A stretch of DNA of 64,000 bases from Aphodoplasma sp045592745. GTDB taxonomy: Bacteria > Bacillota > Clostridia > UBA1381 > UMGS1253. Each line of letters begins with the position of its first letter. Position 1 is the stretch's first letter. Of the stretch, positions 16,004-24,266 are shown one piece after another. Made by a program: the position numbers and the translations under genes. The notes beneath the pieces were generated by a model. The model was not told where the DNA came from. It saw only the letters and a program-made list of their open reading frames with translations, and made no database searches. Location: NCBI GenBank assembly GCA_045592745.1, contig JAZNVH010000010.1, forward strand, positions 97,122 to 161,121, given 5' to 3'.

Positions 16004-16618
16004 ATGTGGATATGGATTTGCGCACTAATATTGATTATATGCGCGCTGACAATTCTTATATTTAAGCGTATGCCGATTGAGATTATATATGCGGCAAGTG
16101 CAAAGCATAAAAAGCAGGCTTTTAGAGTAAAGGTATATTCGATAGATATCATACGCGATAAAAGTAAAAAATCTGCCAAGTCAAAAAAGAAGAAGGACAA
16201 AAAGAGCAAAGGAAAAAAAGATTTTAGTTTTGAAAAGTTTATGAAATGGCTTTCGTGGGTAAAAGACATATACAAGGCGATAAAGGATTGTCTTACAGAG
16301 GTTTTTGAGTATCTCGGCAAAAAAGCTCAGTGCAGAAACTTTACCGTGCATCTTGATTTGGGCTTTGAAAGTGCTGCAGATACTGGAATCGCAGCCGGAG
16401 CGGCGTATGGAAGCGTATACGGCGCAGCAAGTCTTGTGTATAACAACCTTGACATAAAAAAAGAAGAGCTTGATATACGCGTGACCCCACACTTTGACAA
16501 TCCGTGCGGCGACCTGTATGTAAAAGGCATATTTTATCTTTCGATAGCACATATTATAAAAGTGGTACTGATGTTACTTAAAGTAAATAAAAAAATAAAA
16601 CAAATTATTAAACAATAA
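16004..16618 (+). CDS. DUF2953-type membrane-anchored protein
   Basis: 204 residues from the ATG at 16004; GGAG lies 9 nt upstream, while an ATG at 15995 would overlap that site. There is one N-terminal transmembrane helix (MWIWICALILIICALTILIF), then a very lysine-rich linker (KSKKSAKSKKKKDKKSKGKK), an amphipathic region and a C-terminal part containing VHLDLGFESAADTGIAAGA and VTPHFDNPCGD. This layout and the position before gerW (ytfJ) fit the DUF2953 sporulation-associated proteins (YtfI-like in Bacillus). Probably co-transcribed with gerW, 18 nt downstream. Confidence 0.75.
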   Translation: MWIWICALILIICALTILIFKRMPIEIIYAASAKHKKQAFRVKVYSIDIIRDKSKKSAKSKKKKDKKSKGKKDFSFEKFMKWLSWVKDIYKAIKDCLTEVFEYLGKKAQCRNFTVHLDLGFESAADTGIAAGAAYGSVYGAASLVYNNLDIKKEELDIRVTPHFDNPCGDLYVKGIFYLSIAHIIKVVLMLLKVNKKIKQIIKQ

Positions 16619-16636
16619 GAAAAGGCGGTGTGTTTT

Positions 16637-17065
16637 ATGGGAAATCATCCTATCGATGGTCTTATGTCCACAGCAATGCAAAACATTAAAGAAATGGTAG
16701 ACGTTGACACTATTGTCGGCGCGCCGGTAGAATCACCTGATGGCAGCGTGATAATTCCGATTTCGCGTGTAGCTTTTGGCTTTGCAGCAGGCGGCAGCGA
16801 ATTTGGTAAAAAGCAAAACGAGGCTGATGCAATGTTTGGCGGCGGCTCAGGCGGCGGTGTTTCAATTTCTCCGGTAGCTTTTATGGTTGTAGGTCAGGGT
16901 CAGATTAAGCTTTTGCCTATCGGGGCAAATCTTACTCCTGTTGACAGAATACTTGACTTTATTCCGGGACTTATTGAAAAGATAAACGATAAGATTGGTC
17001 ACAAAAAGGTTGAGAAGGTTGACAAGAAAAAGCCTGTAACTGTTGAGGCGGTTTTTAACGACTAA
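16637..17065 (+). CDS. gerW: Sporulation protein GerW (YtfJ)
   Basis: 142 residues from the ATG at 16637 behind AAAGGCGGTG. It has the family core: a short N-terminal helix, DVDTIVGAPVESPDGSVIIP, FAAGGSEFG, then a glycine-rich stretch (FGGGSGGGVSISPVAFMVV) and PIGANLTPVDRILDFIP. In Bacillus the protein is made in the forespore and is needed for normal spore germination. Its presence is good evidence that the organism, or its recent ancestor, forms endospores. Last gene of the operon that starts with the site-2 protease; a terminator hairpin follows at 17143. Confidence 0.94.
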   Translation: MGNHPIDGLMSTAMQNIKEMVDVDTIVGAPVESPDGSVIIPISRVAFGFAAGGSEFGKKQNEADAMFGGGSGGGVSISPVAFMVVGQGQIKLLPIGANLTPVDRILDFIPGLIEKINDKIGHKKVEKVDKKKPVTVEAVFND

Positions 17066-17081
17066 ATTTTAGGGACATAGA

Positions 17082-17359
17082 GGCCACCACCAGATAAGGC
17101 AGTTTTGTCCTAAAAGACTTACTTTTGGCGAATTTCTACGTTAAAAAAGCGGATAAACCTCACGGTTTATCCGCTTTTTTGACTTAAACTTCATCCAAAA
17201 TTAAATTTTTTAGGATGCACGGCAGTTTTGAATTGAGATATTTTTCGTTTAGACAAATCATAAAAAATCTCGATATACTCGCGTATTTTGGGATTTTTTT
17301 GTGTAGTACAAGCGGAAAATAGCCATTCAAAACCAATACTTCCTTATCTGGTGGTGGCC
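17082..17359. mobile_element. MITE-like element with long terminal inverted repeats
   Basis: A 278-bp stretch between the convergent gerW and AraC genes is bounded by GGCCACCACCAGATAAGG (17082-17099) and its exact complement (17342-17359). The match extends inward to about 26 bp with two mismatches. No transposase is encoded; only a weak 65-codon minus-strand ORF (17184-17381) crosses it. The inside holds one terminator hairpin. No clear target duplication is seen. It may be a miniature transposable element or another dispersed repeat; only copy number can decide. Confidence 0.5.
17143..17180 (+). terminator. Terminator after gerW
   Basis: A perfect 17-bp stem (AAAAAAGCGGATAAACC and its complement), TCAC loop and T-run. 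It lies inside the inverted-repeat element and could stop transcription in both directions. Confidence 0.85.
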
Positions 17360-17388
17360 AAAGCGTATGCAAATATTGCATACGCTTT
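17360..17388. terminator. Hairpin after the AraC gene
   Basis: A perfect 13-bp stem AAAGCGTATGCAA/TTGCATACGCTTT with loop ATA, 13 bp beyond the AraC stop. It directly abuts the right inverted repeat of the neighbouring element, so its minus-strand T-tract is only three bases. Confidence 0.6.
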
Positions 17389-17401
17389 AATATTTTATAT
17401 A

Positions 17402-18319
17402 TTATTCGGCAAAATTTATTCTCTTTGTTTTTTCTTTCTTTCTGTAATGAAGAGGAGTCATCTTTTCATATTTTTTAAATATATCATTAAAACGCTGCTG
17501 GCTTGAAAAACCGATTTCTTTTGCGATATCATTGATTTTCTGGTCGGTATTTGCAAGTAAATCTTTAGCGGCTTCAATGCGAACATTCAAAAGATATTTT
17601 TTTGGGCTTATACCAAATTCGTCCTTAAAAGTATGTGCAAAATAGCTTTCGCTTAAAAATATGTATCCGGCTATGTCTGAGAGTGATAATTCTCTGCTGT
17701 AATTTGTATTTATATATTCTTTTGAAATATTTAAAAGCTCTTTAAGCTTTACGCTGCGGCTTCGTATATTTTGCTCCCATTCTTGTTTAAGATTACGGCT
17801 TACTAAAATAAACAGCTCCATTATCAGAAGATAGCACAAATAATCGCCCCATATTTGCTGACGGTCGTGCTCTTTGAGTATGCGGTTCATTACGCCGACA
17901 ATTTCGTTTTTGCGGCTGAGTTTAAGATTTATAAAAGCAGTTGAATCATCATTTACAAACTCGATAAAGTCTGCGAGCGACAAATCAGAAGCGTCAGGGT
18001 CTTTTGTGTTTGCAAATTTAAAGCTGAGCACCAAAAACTCACAGCCGCCTTTTGAACGAACAATAAATTTATGAGCCTGATGAGGTTTTATTATGATTAT
18101 ATCGTTTACACCCATTGGCACGTCCGTGCCTGCGACCTGAAATATGGCGTCTCCGCGTTTTAAGTATACCATTTCAAAGTGGTCATGATAATTTATGTTC
18201 ATTGAACAGTTTGCATCATGTATTTTTTCAATTGTTTTAACAATTACAGGCAAAAAGGTTTGTGCCCCAAAAAGCGATTCCCAAGTGCGCGGGAGCTTTG
18301 TGTGTGGCATATTCTCCAT
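17402..18319 (-). CDS. AraC-family transcriptional regulator
   Basis: 305 residues from the ATG at 18319, with GGAAG 7 nt upstream; an in-frame ATG at 18334 lacks a ribosome site. The N-terminal half is a cupin sensor domain (NINYHDHFEMVYLKRGDAIF, IIIKPHQAHKF). Residues about 200-300 hold the double helix-turn-helix: LSDIAGYIFLSESYFAHTFKDE with GISPKKYLLNVR, then INDIAKEIGFSSQQRFNDIFKK. Such proteins usually control sugar catabolism, and rhamnose and mannonate genes lie 1.4 kb or more away on the same strand. That link is an inference; the effector is unknown. Confidence 0.92.
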   Translation of the reverse strand: MENMPHTKLPRTWESLFGAQTFLPVIVKTIEKIHDANCSMNINYHDHFEMVYLKRGDAIFQVAGTDVPMGVNDIIIIKPHQAHKFIVRSKGGCEFLVLSFKFANTKDPDASDLSLADFIEFVNDDSTAFINLKLSRKNEIVGVMNRILKEHDRQQIWGDYLCYLLIMELFILVSRNLKQEWEQNIRSRSVKLKELLNISKEYINTNYSRELSLSDIAGYIFLSESYFAHTFKDEFGISPKKYLLNVRIEAAKDLLANTDQKINDIAKEIGFSSQQRFNDIFKKYEKMTPLHYRKKEKTKRINFAE

Positions 18320-18481
18320 GTTATCACTTCCCATGAGTTTATATCTACATTATAACTGTTATAAAAAGCTTTTTCAACATAAAAATCAATAAATTAACAA
18401 AAATCGCAAAAATTGATTAGCAATGATACAAATTTTTATAATTGCTATATGCAAGTTTTAAGGTAAAATCATTATATCTTG

Positions 18482-18509
18482 TTTACAAATTTAAATAATT
18501 TGATATAAT
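18482..18509 (+). promoter_or_regulatory. Promoter of rodA
   Basis: TTTACA, a 16-nt spacer and a perfect TATAAT, 43 nt before the chosen rodA start. Confidence 0.6.
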
Positions 18510-18552
18510 GATATAAAAGGTATTGTGTTTATGGAAGGTTGGTTCAATAAAA

Positions 18553-19680
18553 ATGGTACAACACAAACAATTTGGTAAAAAAATACTTGACAGCATTGAT
18601 CCTGTTTTAGTATGTCTTTGTATAACGGCATCGATTTTAGGCATTGTTGCAATTTTTTCAGCTACATACAGTATGGGTACGTACAGGCTTGTTATAGTGC
18701 AAAGCTGTGCATTTGTGGTGGGTGTTATTGCTATGCTTTGTATAAGCCGTGTTGATTATGAGCTGTGGGGCGAGGCGACAAAGCTTATATATATAGGAAA
18801 TGTAATTCTTTTGGTACTTGTACTTTTTATCGGAATGGGACGTGATACAACGGGTACAAAGGGTTGGATTGATATTGGACCGGTAAGCCTTCAGCCTGCA
18901 GAATTTGTAAAGCTTGGCTTTGTTTTAACGTTTGCAAAGCATTTGCAGGCAGTAAAAGACGATGTGAATTATATCCCCACGCTTATTTTGCTTACACTTC
19001 ATATGGCACTCATTGTGGGACTGATTCTTCTTCAGCCTGATGCAGGTACAGCAATGGTATTTGTATTCATCTTCTTATCGATGCTTTTTGCGGCAGGTTT
19101 TAGTTATAAATATCTTGCGGCAGGAACGATAGCTTTTGTAGTTGCAGCACCAATTTTCTGGTATTTTAAAGAAAGCTTTTTATCAACGTATCAGATTAAC
19201 CGATTTTTAGTATTTTTTGACCCTTACCGCGACCCCGCAGGTGCAGGATACAATGTAATTCAGTCTGAAATATCAATTGGCTCAGGACAGCTTGCAGGTC
19301 AAGGGTATTTACAGGGAAGCCAAAATCAGCTTGAGTATCTTCCTGCAAAGCATACAGATTTTATATTTGCAACGATAGGCGAGGAGTGGGGCTTTATTGG
19401 CGCAATTGTTGTTGTAGCACTCTTAGTGTTTATAATTATGCGCTCTCTCTCGATTGCACGCAAGGTAAATGATGATTATGGCTGCTTTATATGTGTAGGA
19501 ATTGCGTCGATGTTTGCTTTTCATATGATTGAAAATATAGGAATGTGTTTGCAGCTTATGCCCGTTACGGGTATACCGCTCCCGTTTTTTAGTTATGGTG
19601 GTTCGTCACTTTTAACAAACCTTATGGCAATAGGCTTTGTCAATTCTGTCAGCAGGCGAACGCGTGGACTAAATTTTTAA
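18553..19680 (+). CDS. rodA: RodA-type SEDS peptidoglycan glycosyltransferase
   Basis: 375 residues from the ATG at 18553; an upstream in-frame TTG at 18523 is only three bases from the AAAAGG site. About ten membrane helices. SEDS motifs include TKGWIDIGPVSLQPAEFVKL, LLQPDAGTAMVFVFIF (with the catalytic aspartate), FDPYRDPAGAGYNVIQSEIS, GSQNQLEYLPAKHTDFIFA and PLPFFSYGGSSLLTN. The spacing of these motifs and the short length fit RodA rather than FtsW or SpoVE. It polymerises glycan strands during side-wall elongation with a class B PBP. It stands alone here, without mreBCD or its PBP. Confidence 0.92.
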   Translation: MVQHKQFGKKILDSIDPVLVCLCITASILGIVAIFSATYSMGTYRLVIVQSCAFVVGVIAMLCISRVDYELWGEATKLIYIGNVILLVLVLFIGMGRDTTGTKGWIDIGPVSLQPAEFVKLGFVLTFAKHLQAVKDDVNYIPTLILLTLHMALIVGLILLQPDAGTAMVFVFIFLSMLFAAGFSYKYLAAGTIAFVVAAPIFWYFKESFLSTYQINRFLVFFDPYRDPAGAGYNVIQSEISIGSGQLAGQGYLQGSQNQLEYLPAKHTDFIFATIGEEWGFIGAIVVVALLVFIIMRSLSIARKVNDDYGCFICVGIASMFAFHMIENIGMCLQLMPVTGIPLPFFSYGGSSLLTNLMAIGFVNSVSRRTRGLNF

Positions 19681-19696
19681 ATAAAATAGTTAAAAG

Positions 19697-19727
19697 AAAA
19701 AAGGAGAACAATTTGTTCTCCTTTTTT
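19697..19727. terminator. Bidirectional terminator between rodA and HAD gene
   Basis: A 14-bp perfect stem (AAAAAAGGAGAACA and its complement) with an ATT loop, flanked by A- and T-runs, between two converging genes. Confidence 0.92.
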
Positions 19728-19741
19728 ACACTTATTTACAC

Positions 19742-20383
19742 TTACATAAGCTCATCAAAGCTGAGTATATACATATCAGCCGTTTTTATTATTTTATCCG
19801 TATCTTTTTTTGAGTACTCCTCATGCACGCCTATGGTATAAAAGCCGGCGCTCTTTGCACTGTTTATACCTGAAAAAATATCTTCAAATACAACGCATTT
19901 TTCGGGTGCTATACCGAGCTTTTGTGCAGTGAGAAGATAAATATCAGGAAAATCTTTTCCACGCGAAACCTCATCTGCATGCGTAATAGCATCAAATAAA
20001 TCATATATGCCAAGATTTTTTAGTGCAGGCACATAAATTTCGGGATCAGATGCCGTCGCTATACCGAGTTTTATACCTTGCTTTTTAAGGTTATGTAAAT
20101 ACTCATGCGCACCGGGCTTCATATTTACGTTGCTCTTATATTCTTTTAATGCGAGCATATTCCATTCTTTTATCAAATCCTGTGGTGTGTCGGACAAAGA
20201 AAAACGCTCAATAGTATACTCCGCTGTTTGAATGACGCCCATTGGGTTAATTATATCCATATAATCATCGGGCACGTCAATTCCGCGGCGTCCAAGAAAA
20301 TTTTTATCAACCTCGTCCCATACCCATAACGAATCGAGCAGTGTTCCGTCTAAATCAAAAATTGCGCCTTCAAAATCTTTCAT
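19742..20383 (-). CDS. HAD-superfamily phosphatase or phosphoglucomutase-like
   Basis: 213 residues. HAD motif I is IFDLDGTLLDS (nucleophile Asp about 11), motif II is GIATAS (about 108-113), motif III is the lysine in SRGKDFPDIY, and motif IV is VFEDIFSGINSAKSAG. A helical cap domain follows motif I, as in the beta-phosphoglucomutase/phosphonatase subfamily. Substrate unknown; probably a sugar phosphate. It has its own promoter at 20421-20449 and is separated from uxuB by a terminator, so it is not clearly part of the uronate operon. Confidence 0.88.
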   Translation of the reverse strand: MKDFEGAIFDLDGTLLDSLWVWDEVDKNFLGRRGIDVPDDYMDIINPMGVIQTAEYTIERFSLSDTPQDLIKEWNMLALKEYKSNVNMKPGAHEYLHNLKKQGIKLGIATASDPEIYVPALKNLGIYDLFDAITHADEVSRGKDFPDIYLLTAQKLGIAPEKCVVFEDIFSGINSAKSAGFYTIGVHEEYSKKDTDKIIKTADMYILSFDELM

Positions 20384-20420
20384 TATTTTACTCCTGTTTG
20401 TAAATCTGTATTTAATAATT

Positions 20421-20449
20421 ATAATAACACATTTTTCTTTGTTTGTGAA
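20421..20449 (-). promoter_or_regulatory. Promoter of the HAD gene
   Basis: TTCACA, a 17-nt spacer and TATTAT on the minus strand, 38 nt before the HAD start codon. Confidence 0.55.
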
Positions 20450-20464
20450 TACGCTTTTTATAAA

Positions 20465-20496
20465 AAAACACAGATGGTCTTAGCCATCTGTGTTTT
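20465..20496 (-). terminator. Terminator after uxuB
   Basis: A perfect 13-bp stem (AAAACACAGATGG and its complement) with a 6-nt loop and a T-run on the minus strand. Confidence 0.88.
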
Positions 20497-20515
20497 CTAT
20501 GCTTAAAAATATTTT

Positions 20516-21358
20516 TTATACACCTGAATATGCTGAGAAGCCACCATCAACGGGAATTACAACACCTGTAACAAAAGCTGACTGTTCATTGTCAACAAGA
20601 TACAAAAGTGTGCCAAGAAGATCCTCGGGTACACCAAAACGCTTCATTGGTGTTGCGTTTAAAATCTTGTGTGAACGCTCAGTATAGCTGCCGTCTTCAT
20701 TTGTAAGAAGAGACTTGTTCTGCGCTGTAAGGAAGAATCCCGGTGCGATTGCGTTTACACGAATTCCTGTCTTGGCAAAGTGTACTGCAAGCCACTGTGT
20801 AAAGTTTGATATAGCAGCTTTTGCACCCGAGTATGCGGGTATTCTTGTAAGCGGACAAAACGCATTCATTGATGAAACGTTAAGAATAATACCGTCTTCG
20901 TTTCTTGCCATATCCTCTGCAAAAACCTGAGTCGGAAGCAGTGTTCCAAGGAAGTTTAGGTCAAATACAAAACGGATTCCGTCGGGGTCTAAATCAAAGA
21001 ATGATTTTACAGCCTCGTCATCTATATCACCCGGCTCGTATGTGTCTTTTTGTGTAGAGCCTTTGGGATTGTTTCCGCCGGCACCATTTATAAGAACATC
21101 AACCTTACCAAGCTTTTCGTTTATTATCTTTTTTGCTTCTACCAAAGAATCGCGAACTAAAACATTACATCCGACTGCGATTGCGTTTCCACCGTTTTTG
21201 TTTATTTCTTCTGCAACATTTGCTGCAGCCTGCTCATTTAAGTCAAGCAGTGCAATTTTTGCGCCGCACTCGCCGAGTGCTTTTGCAAATTCACTGCACA
21301 AGATACCGCCTGCGCCTGTTACAACGCAAACCTTGCCACTTAAATCAATCTTTCTCAT
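20516..21358 (-). CDS. uxuB: SDR-family D-mannonate oxidoreductase (fructuronate reductase)
   Basis: 280 residues. Short-chain dehydrogenase: cofactor loop VTGAGGILCSEFAKALGE (TGxxxGxG-like), INGAGGNNPKG, catalytic Ser in NVSSMNAF and the YSGAK Tyr-Lys pair. Bacillus and related Firmicutes use an SDR enzyme in place of the proteobacterial UxuB to interconvert D-fructuronate and D-mannonate. The assignment rests on the family features and on the 4-nt ATGA overlap with uxuA, the next step of the pathway. Confidence 0.92.
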   Translation of the reverse strand: MRKIDLSGKVCVVTGAGGILCSEFAKALGECGAKIALLDLNEQAAANVAEEINKNGGNAIAVGCNVLVRDSLVEAKKIINEKLGKVDVLINGAGGNNPKGSTQKDTYEPGDIDDEAVKSFFDLDPDGIRFVFDLNFLGTLLPTQVFAEDMARNEDGIILNVSSMNAFCPLTRIPAYSGAKAAISNFTQWLAVHFAKTGIRVNAIAPGFFLTAQNKSLLTNEDGSYTERSHKILNATPMKRFGVPEDLLGTLLYLVDNEQSAFVTGVVIPVDGGFSAYSGV

Positions 21359-22410
21359 GCTTTGATACCGTCCTTTGCATTTTTGTCAATTGCTTCCCAA
21401 AGGCCGTTTATATAAGTTGCACCAAGTGCTCTGTCGAAAAGACCATAACCCGGGCGGCCTTTTTCACCCCAGATCATACGACCGTGGTCGGGACGCACAT
21501 ACATATCAAAGCCTATTTCATGCATTGCTTTCATAATTTCATACATATCAAGTGAACCGCAGGAAGAAAGATGAGCTGCTTCTTCAAAGCAATGATCATC
21601 TGTGATTTTAATGTTACGAAGGTGAATAAAGTGTGCTCTTTCGCCATATTTGCGGATAATTGCCGGCAAATCATTTGCGGGTGATGCTCCAAGGCTGCCT
21701 GTGCAAACTGTGAAACCATTGTTGATGCTTGGACAGATTTTAATCATCTTATCATAGCTGTCAGCACCTGTGATTATGCGCGGAAGTCCGAAAATCGGCC
21801 ACGGCGGGTCATCGGGGTGGATTGCCATTTTCATATCTACCTCGTCGCATACCGGAATGATGGCGTTAAGGAAGTATGCAAAGTTTTCCCAAAGCTTGTC
21901 TGCGTCAATATCTTTATACTCGTCCAAAAGCTTGTTAAGACCATCTTTTGTATAGCTTGAATCCCAGCCGGGAAGTGACAAATCCGATGTGCGCGGATTC
22001 ATAGCGTCAACCTCTGCCTGTCTGAAGATAAGCGCGCTTGAATTGTCGTCAAGCTTGTAATCAAGGTCTGAACGGAGCCAGTCAAATACAGGCATAAAGT
22101 TATAGCAGATAACCTTTATACCATATTTTGCAAGATTTCTTATTGTCTGGCAATAATTAGCAAGATATCTGTCGCGCGAAGGCTTTCCGAGCTTGATATC
22201 CTCGTGTACAGGAACACTTTCAATTACGTCGAGCTTGAGTCCTGCATTTTCAACCTTTTTTACCAACGCAGCAATGCTGCCTTCGTCCCACACTTCGCCA
22301 ACAGGGATATCGTAAATTGCGCTTACGATAGAATACATGCCTGGAATCTGGCGTATGTACTCGAGTGTTACCGGGTCAGAATCGCCATACCAGCGAAATG
22401 ACATTTTCAT
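21355..22410 (-). CDS. uxuA: Mannonate dehydratase
   Basis: 351 residues, family length. It begins MKMSFRWYGDSDPVTLEYIRQIPG, and the barrel carries the metal-binding segments MAIHPDDPPWPIFGLPRI, FIHLRNIK and MYVRPDHGRMIWGE. UxuA dehydrates D-mannonate to 2-keto-3-deoxygluconate in glucuronate use. First gene of the uxuA-uxuB operon. The ribosome site is weak (AAAGG, 14 nt upstream), which is odd beside the strong sites elsewhere. No T-box or obvious operator was found, only the promoter at 22572-22600. Confidence 0.96.
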   Translation of the reverse strand: MKMSFRWYGDSDPVTLEYIRQIPGMYSIVSAIYDIPVGEVWDEGSIAALVKKVENAGLKLDVIESVPVHEDIKLGKPSRDRYLANYCQTIRNLAKYGIKVICYNFMPVFDWLRSDLDYKLDDNSSALIFRQAEVDAMNPRTSDLSLPGWDSSYTKDGLNKLLDEYKDIDADKLWENFAYFLNAIIPVCDEVDMKMAIHPDDPPWPIFGLPRIITGADSYDKMIKICPSINNGFTVCTGSLGASPANDLPAIIRKYGERAHFIHLRNIKITDDHCFEEAAHLSSCGSLDMYEIMKAMHEIGFDMYVRPDHGRMIWGEKGRPGYGLFDRALGATYINGLWEAIDKNAKDGIKA

Positions 22411-22571
22411 AATAATTTCACGAACCTTTCTGTCTAATATTGTTTGAATTACTTTATATATGTACGCATGTGCGCCATAATACTTTTTTATATTGTTTTA
22501 GTGAACTGCACTCATATTATCCTATATCTATAATACAAAAATTGATTTTATCCATAAATTGTTCTCTCTTT
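22411..22571 (-). other. Untranslated leader of uxuA
   Basis: About 160 bp between the predicted promoter and uxuA. The stretch is AT-rich and without ORFs on either strand that carry a ribosome site. I see no riboswitch or strong hairpin in it. Confidence 0.4.
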
Positions 22572-22600
22572 ATTTTACAATATAAATCAAATAGTTTCAA
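22572..22600 (-). promoter_or_regulatory. Promoter of uxuA-uxuB
   Basis: TTGAAA, a 17-nt spacer and TAAAAT on the minus strand; the start of transcription would lie about 155 nt before uxuA. Confidence 0.6.
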
Positions 22601-22698
22601 GTACTTTATTTAAAGAATTATATGCAAGAGTAAAAGCGTTAAGATATATTATCCTATAAATGATTAATTCTACAATTTTTGATGTTGTTTTTATAAAG

Positions 22699-22731
22699 AA
22701 ATAGCTGCTGAAATATCATCAGCAGCTATTT
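22699..22731 (-). terminator. Terminator after rhaB
   Basis: A perfect 13-bp stem (AAATAGCTGCTGA and its complement) with a 7-nt loop, 25 bp after rhaB. The T-tract on the minus strand is short (TTTCTTT). It separates the rhamnose genes from uxuA. Confidence 0.75.
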
Positions 22732-22755
22732 TGAATTAAAAAACTTTACATATAC

Positions 22756-24210
22756 TTATTTGCATATTTCGATGTACTTTTCGTATGCCTTATCCCACAA
22801 ATCCATATCCTGAGGCTCGTAACGAACGAGGTTATACGAATTTTCAACAACCTCGCGCGCAGCTTCAAGCGAATTAATCTCGCCAAGCGCCACATACTGC
22901 ATAAGTGCGTTTCCTATGCTTGTAGCTTCTACCGGACCTGCAATTACTGGAATTTTTGTCGCATTTGCAATAAACTGACAAAGTATCTTACTCTGTGTGC
23001 CACCGCCAACAGCGTGGATTGCTTCGATTTTTTCCGGAAGCATTGTCGAAATCTCTTTTACAGATTTTGCACACTCAAGTGCAAGACTTTCAATAATTGT
23101 GCGGTTAAGCTCGCCAAGTGTTTCGGGCTTATTTTGATTTGTCATTTTGGCAAATTTTTCAATACGGGCTACCATATCGCCGGGGCGTGAGAATGCATCA
23201 TAATTAGGATTGATAATGCATTTAAACGGCTCAGCCTTTACTGCAGCATCCTCAAGTTCTTGATATGAAACTGTGGTGCCTTTGCGTGCAAGTGCACGAC
23301 GGCTTTCCTGCTGAATCCAGAGTCCCATTATATTATGAAGGAAACGATATGTTCCAAAAACGCCTCCCTCGTTTGTATAGTTATAAGACTGACTCTGCTC
23401 GGTTATAATAGGCTCTGTTGTTTCAGCGCCGAGCAGTAGCCATGTTCCGCAGCTTATATATAAATTCTTGTTTGGATTTTTCATCGGTGCGGCAACAACC
23501 GCGGATGCTGTATCATGAGATGCAACAGCAATCACAGGAACGCTTTCTACACCAAGCTCTTCGCATATTTCATCGCTTAGATTGCCGATAATACTGCCGG
23601 GCATTACGATGTCTGCAAATTTGTTATCAAGGTCAAAGCTTTTCAAAAGCTCATTATCAAAATCACGTGATTTTGCATTAAGCATCTGACTTGTTGATGC
23701 AATTGTGTACTCTGTTTTTTTCACGCCTGTAAGCATATAGTTAAACAGGTCGGGAATAAAGAGGGCGCTGTCAGCTGCGGCAAAAACGGGTTCCTTTGCA
23801 GAACACATATACTGGAAAAGTGTGTTGATAAAAGCAAACTGTATACCGGTTTTATCAAAGATATTTTGCTTTTGCTCATCTGTAAGAACTATTGCATCGG
23901 TACGTGTATCGCGGTAGTGATACGGATTTTGCAAAAGGCGACCGTCTTTGTCAAGAAGACCATAATCAACGCCCCATGTGTCTATACCGATAGCACCAAA
24001 TTTTTTGCCTGCATTTTTACATTTTAAAATGCCCTGTTTGATTTCGTGAAAAAGTCTTAACACATCCCAGTGATAGTTTCCGCGAACCATTACGGGGTCA
24101 TTATCAAAACGGTGAATTTCCTCATAGGTAAGCTTGCCGTTTTCATAAGAGAAAATCAGCGCACGTCCGCTTGAGGCACCAAAGTCAAATGCGAGAACAT
24201 TTTTACTCAT
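22756..24210 (-). CDS. rhaB: Rhamnulokinase
   Basis: 484 residues, family length. FGGY kinase: phosphate-1 loop LAFDFGASSGRAL at the N-terminus, IGIDTWGVDYGLLD, substrate segment PYHYRDTRTD, then GTWLLLG and the C-terminal HAVGGGTQSKILCQFIAN. RhaB phosphorylates L-rhamnulose to rhamnulose 1-phosphate. It lies 56 nt downstream of rhaA on the same strand, in pathway order. The aldolase gene rhaD is not in the window. Confidence 0.95.
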   Translation of the reverse strand: MSKNVLAFDFGASSGRALIFSYENGKLTYEEIHRFDNDPVMVRGNYHWDVLRLFHEIKQGILKCKNAGKKFGAIGIDTWGVDYGLLDKDGRLLQNPYHYRDTRTDAIVLTDEQKQNIFDKTGIQFAFINTLFQYMCSAKEPVFAAADSALFIPDLFNYMLTGVKKTEYTIASTSQMLNAKSRDFDNELLKSFDLDNKFADIVMPGSIIGNLSDEICEELGVESVPVIAVASHDTASAVVAAPMKNPNKNLYISCGTWLLLGAETTEPIITEQSQSYNYTNEGGVFGTYRFLHNIMGLWIQQESRRALARKGTTVSYQELEDAAVKAEPFKCIINPNYDAFSRPGDMVARIEKFAKMTNQNKPETLGELNRTIIESLALECAKSVKEISTMLPEKIEAIHAVGGGTQSKILCQFIANATKIPVIAGPVEATSIGNALMQYVALGEINSLEAAREVVENSYNLVRYEPQDMDLWDKAYEKYIEICK

Positions 24211-24266
24211 AGAGTTTTCTTCCTTTCTACCGCTTGTGTGCGTTTTGATTTATATAAAAGTAAGAT

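Noticed and set aside
17184..17381. 65-codon minus-strand ORF in the inverted-repeat element
   Set aside because: No ribosome site, and it runs through the terminal repeat and the hairpin. At best a relic; not called as a gene.
18531..18578. 15-codon ORF with two Trp codons before rodA
   Set aside because: It has a usable AAAAGG site but overlaps the rodA start in another frame, and no attenuation structure or tryptophan link is seen.
22628..22643. Sequence like a catabolite-response element (AAAAGCGTTAAG) upstream of the uxuA promoter
   Set aside because: Only half of the palindrome fits the consensus and the position is far upstream of the -35 box; too weak to call.
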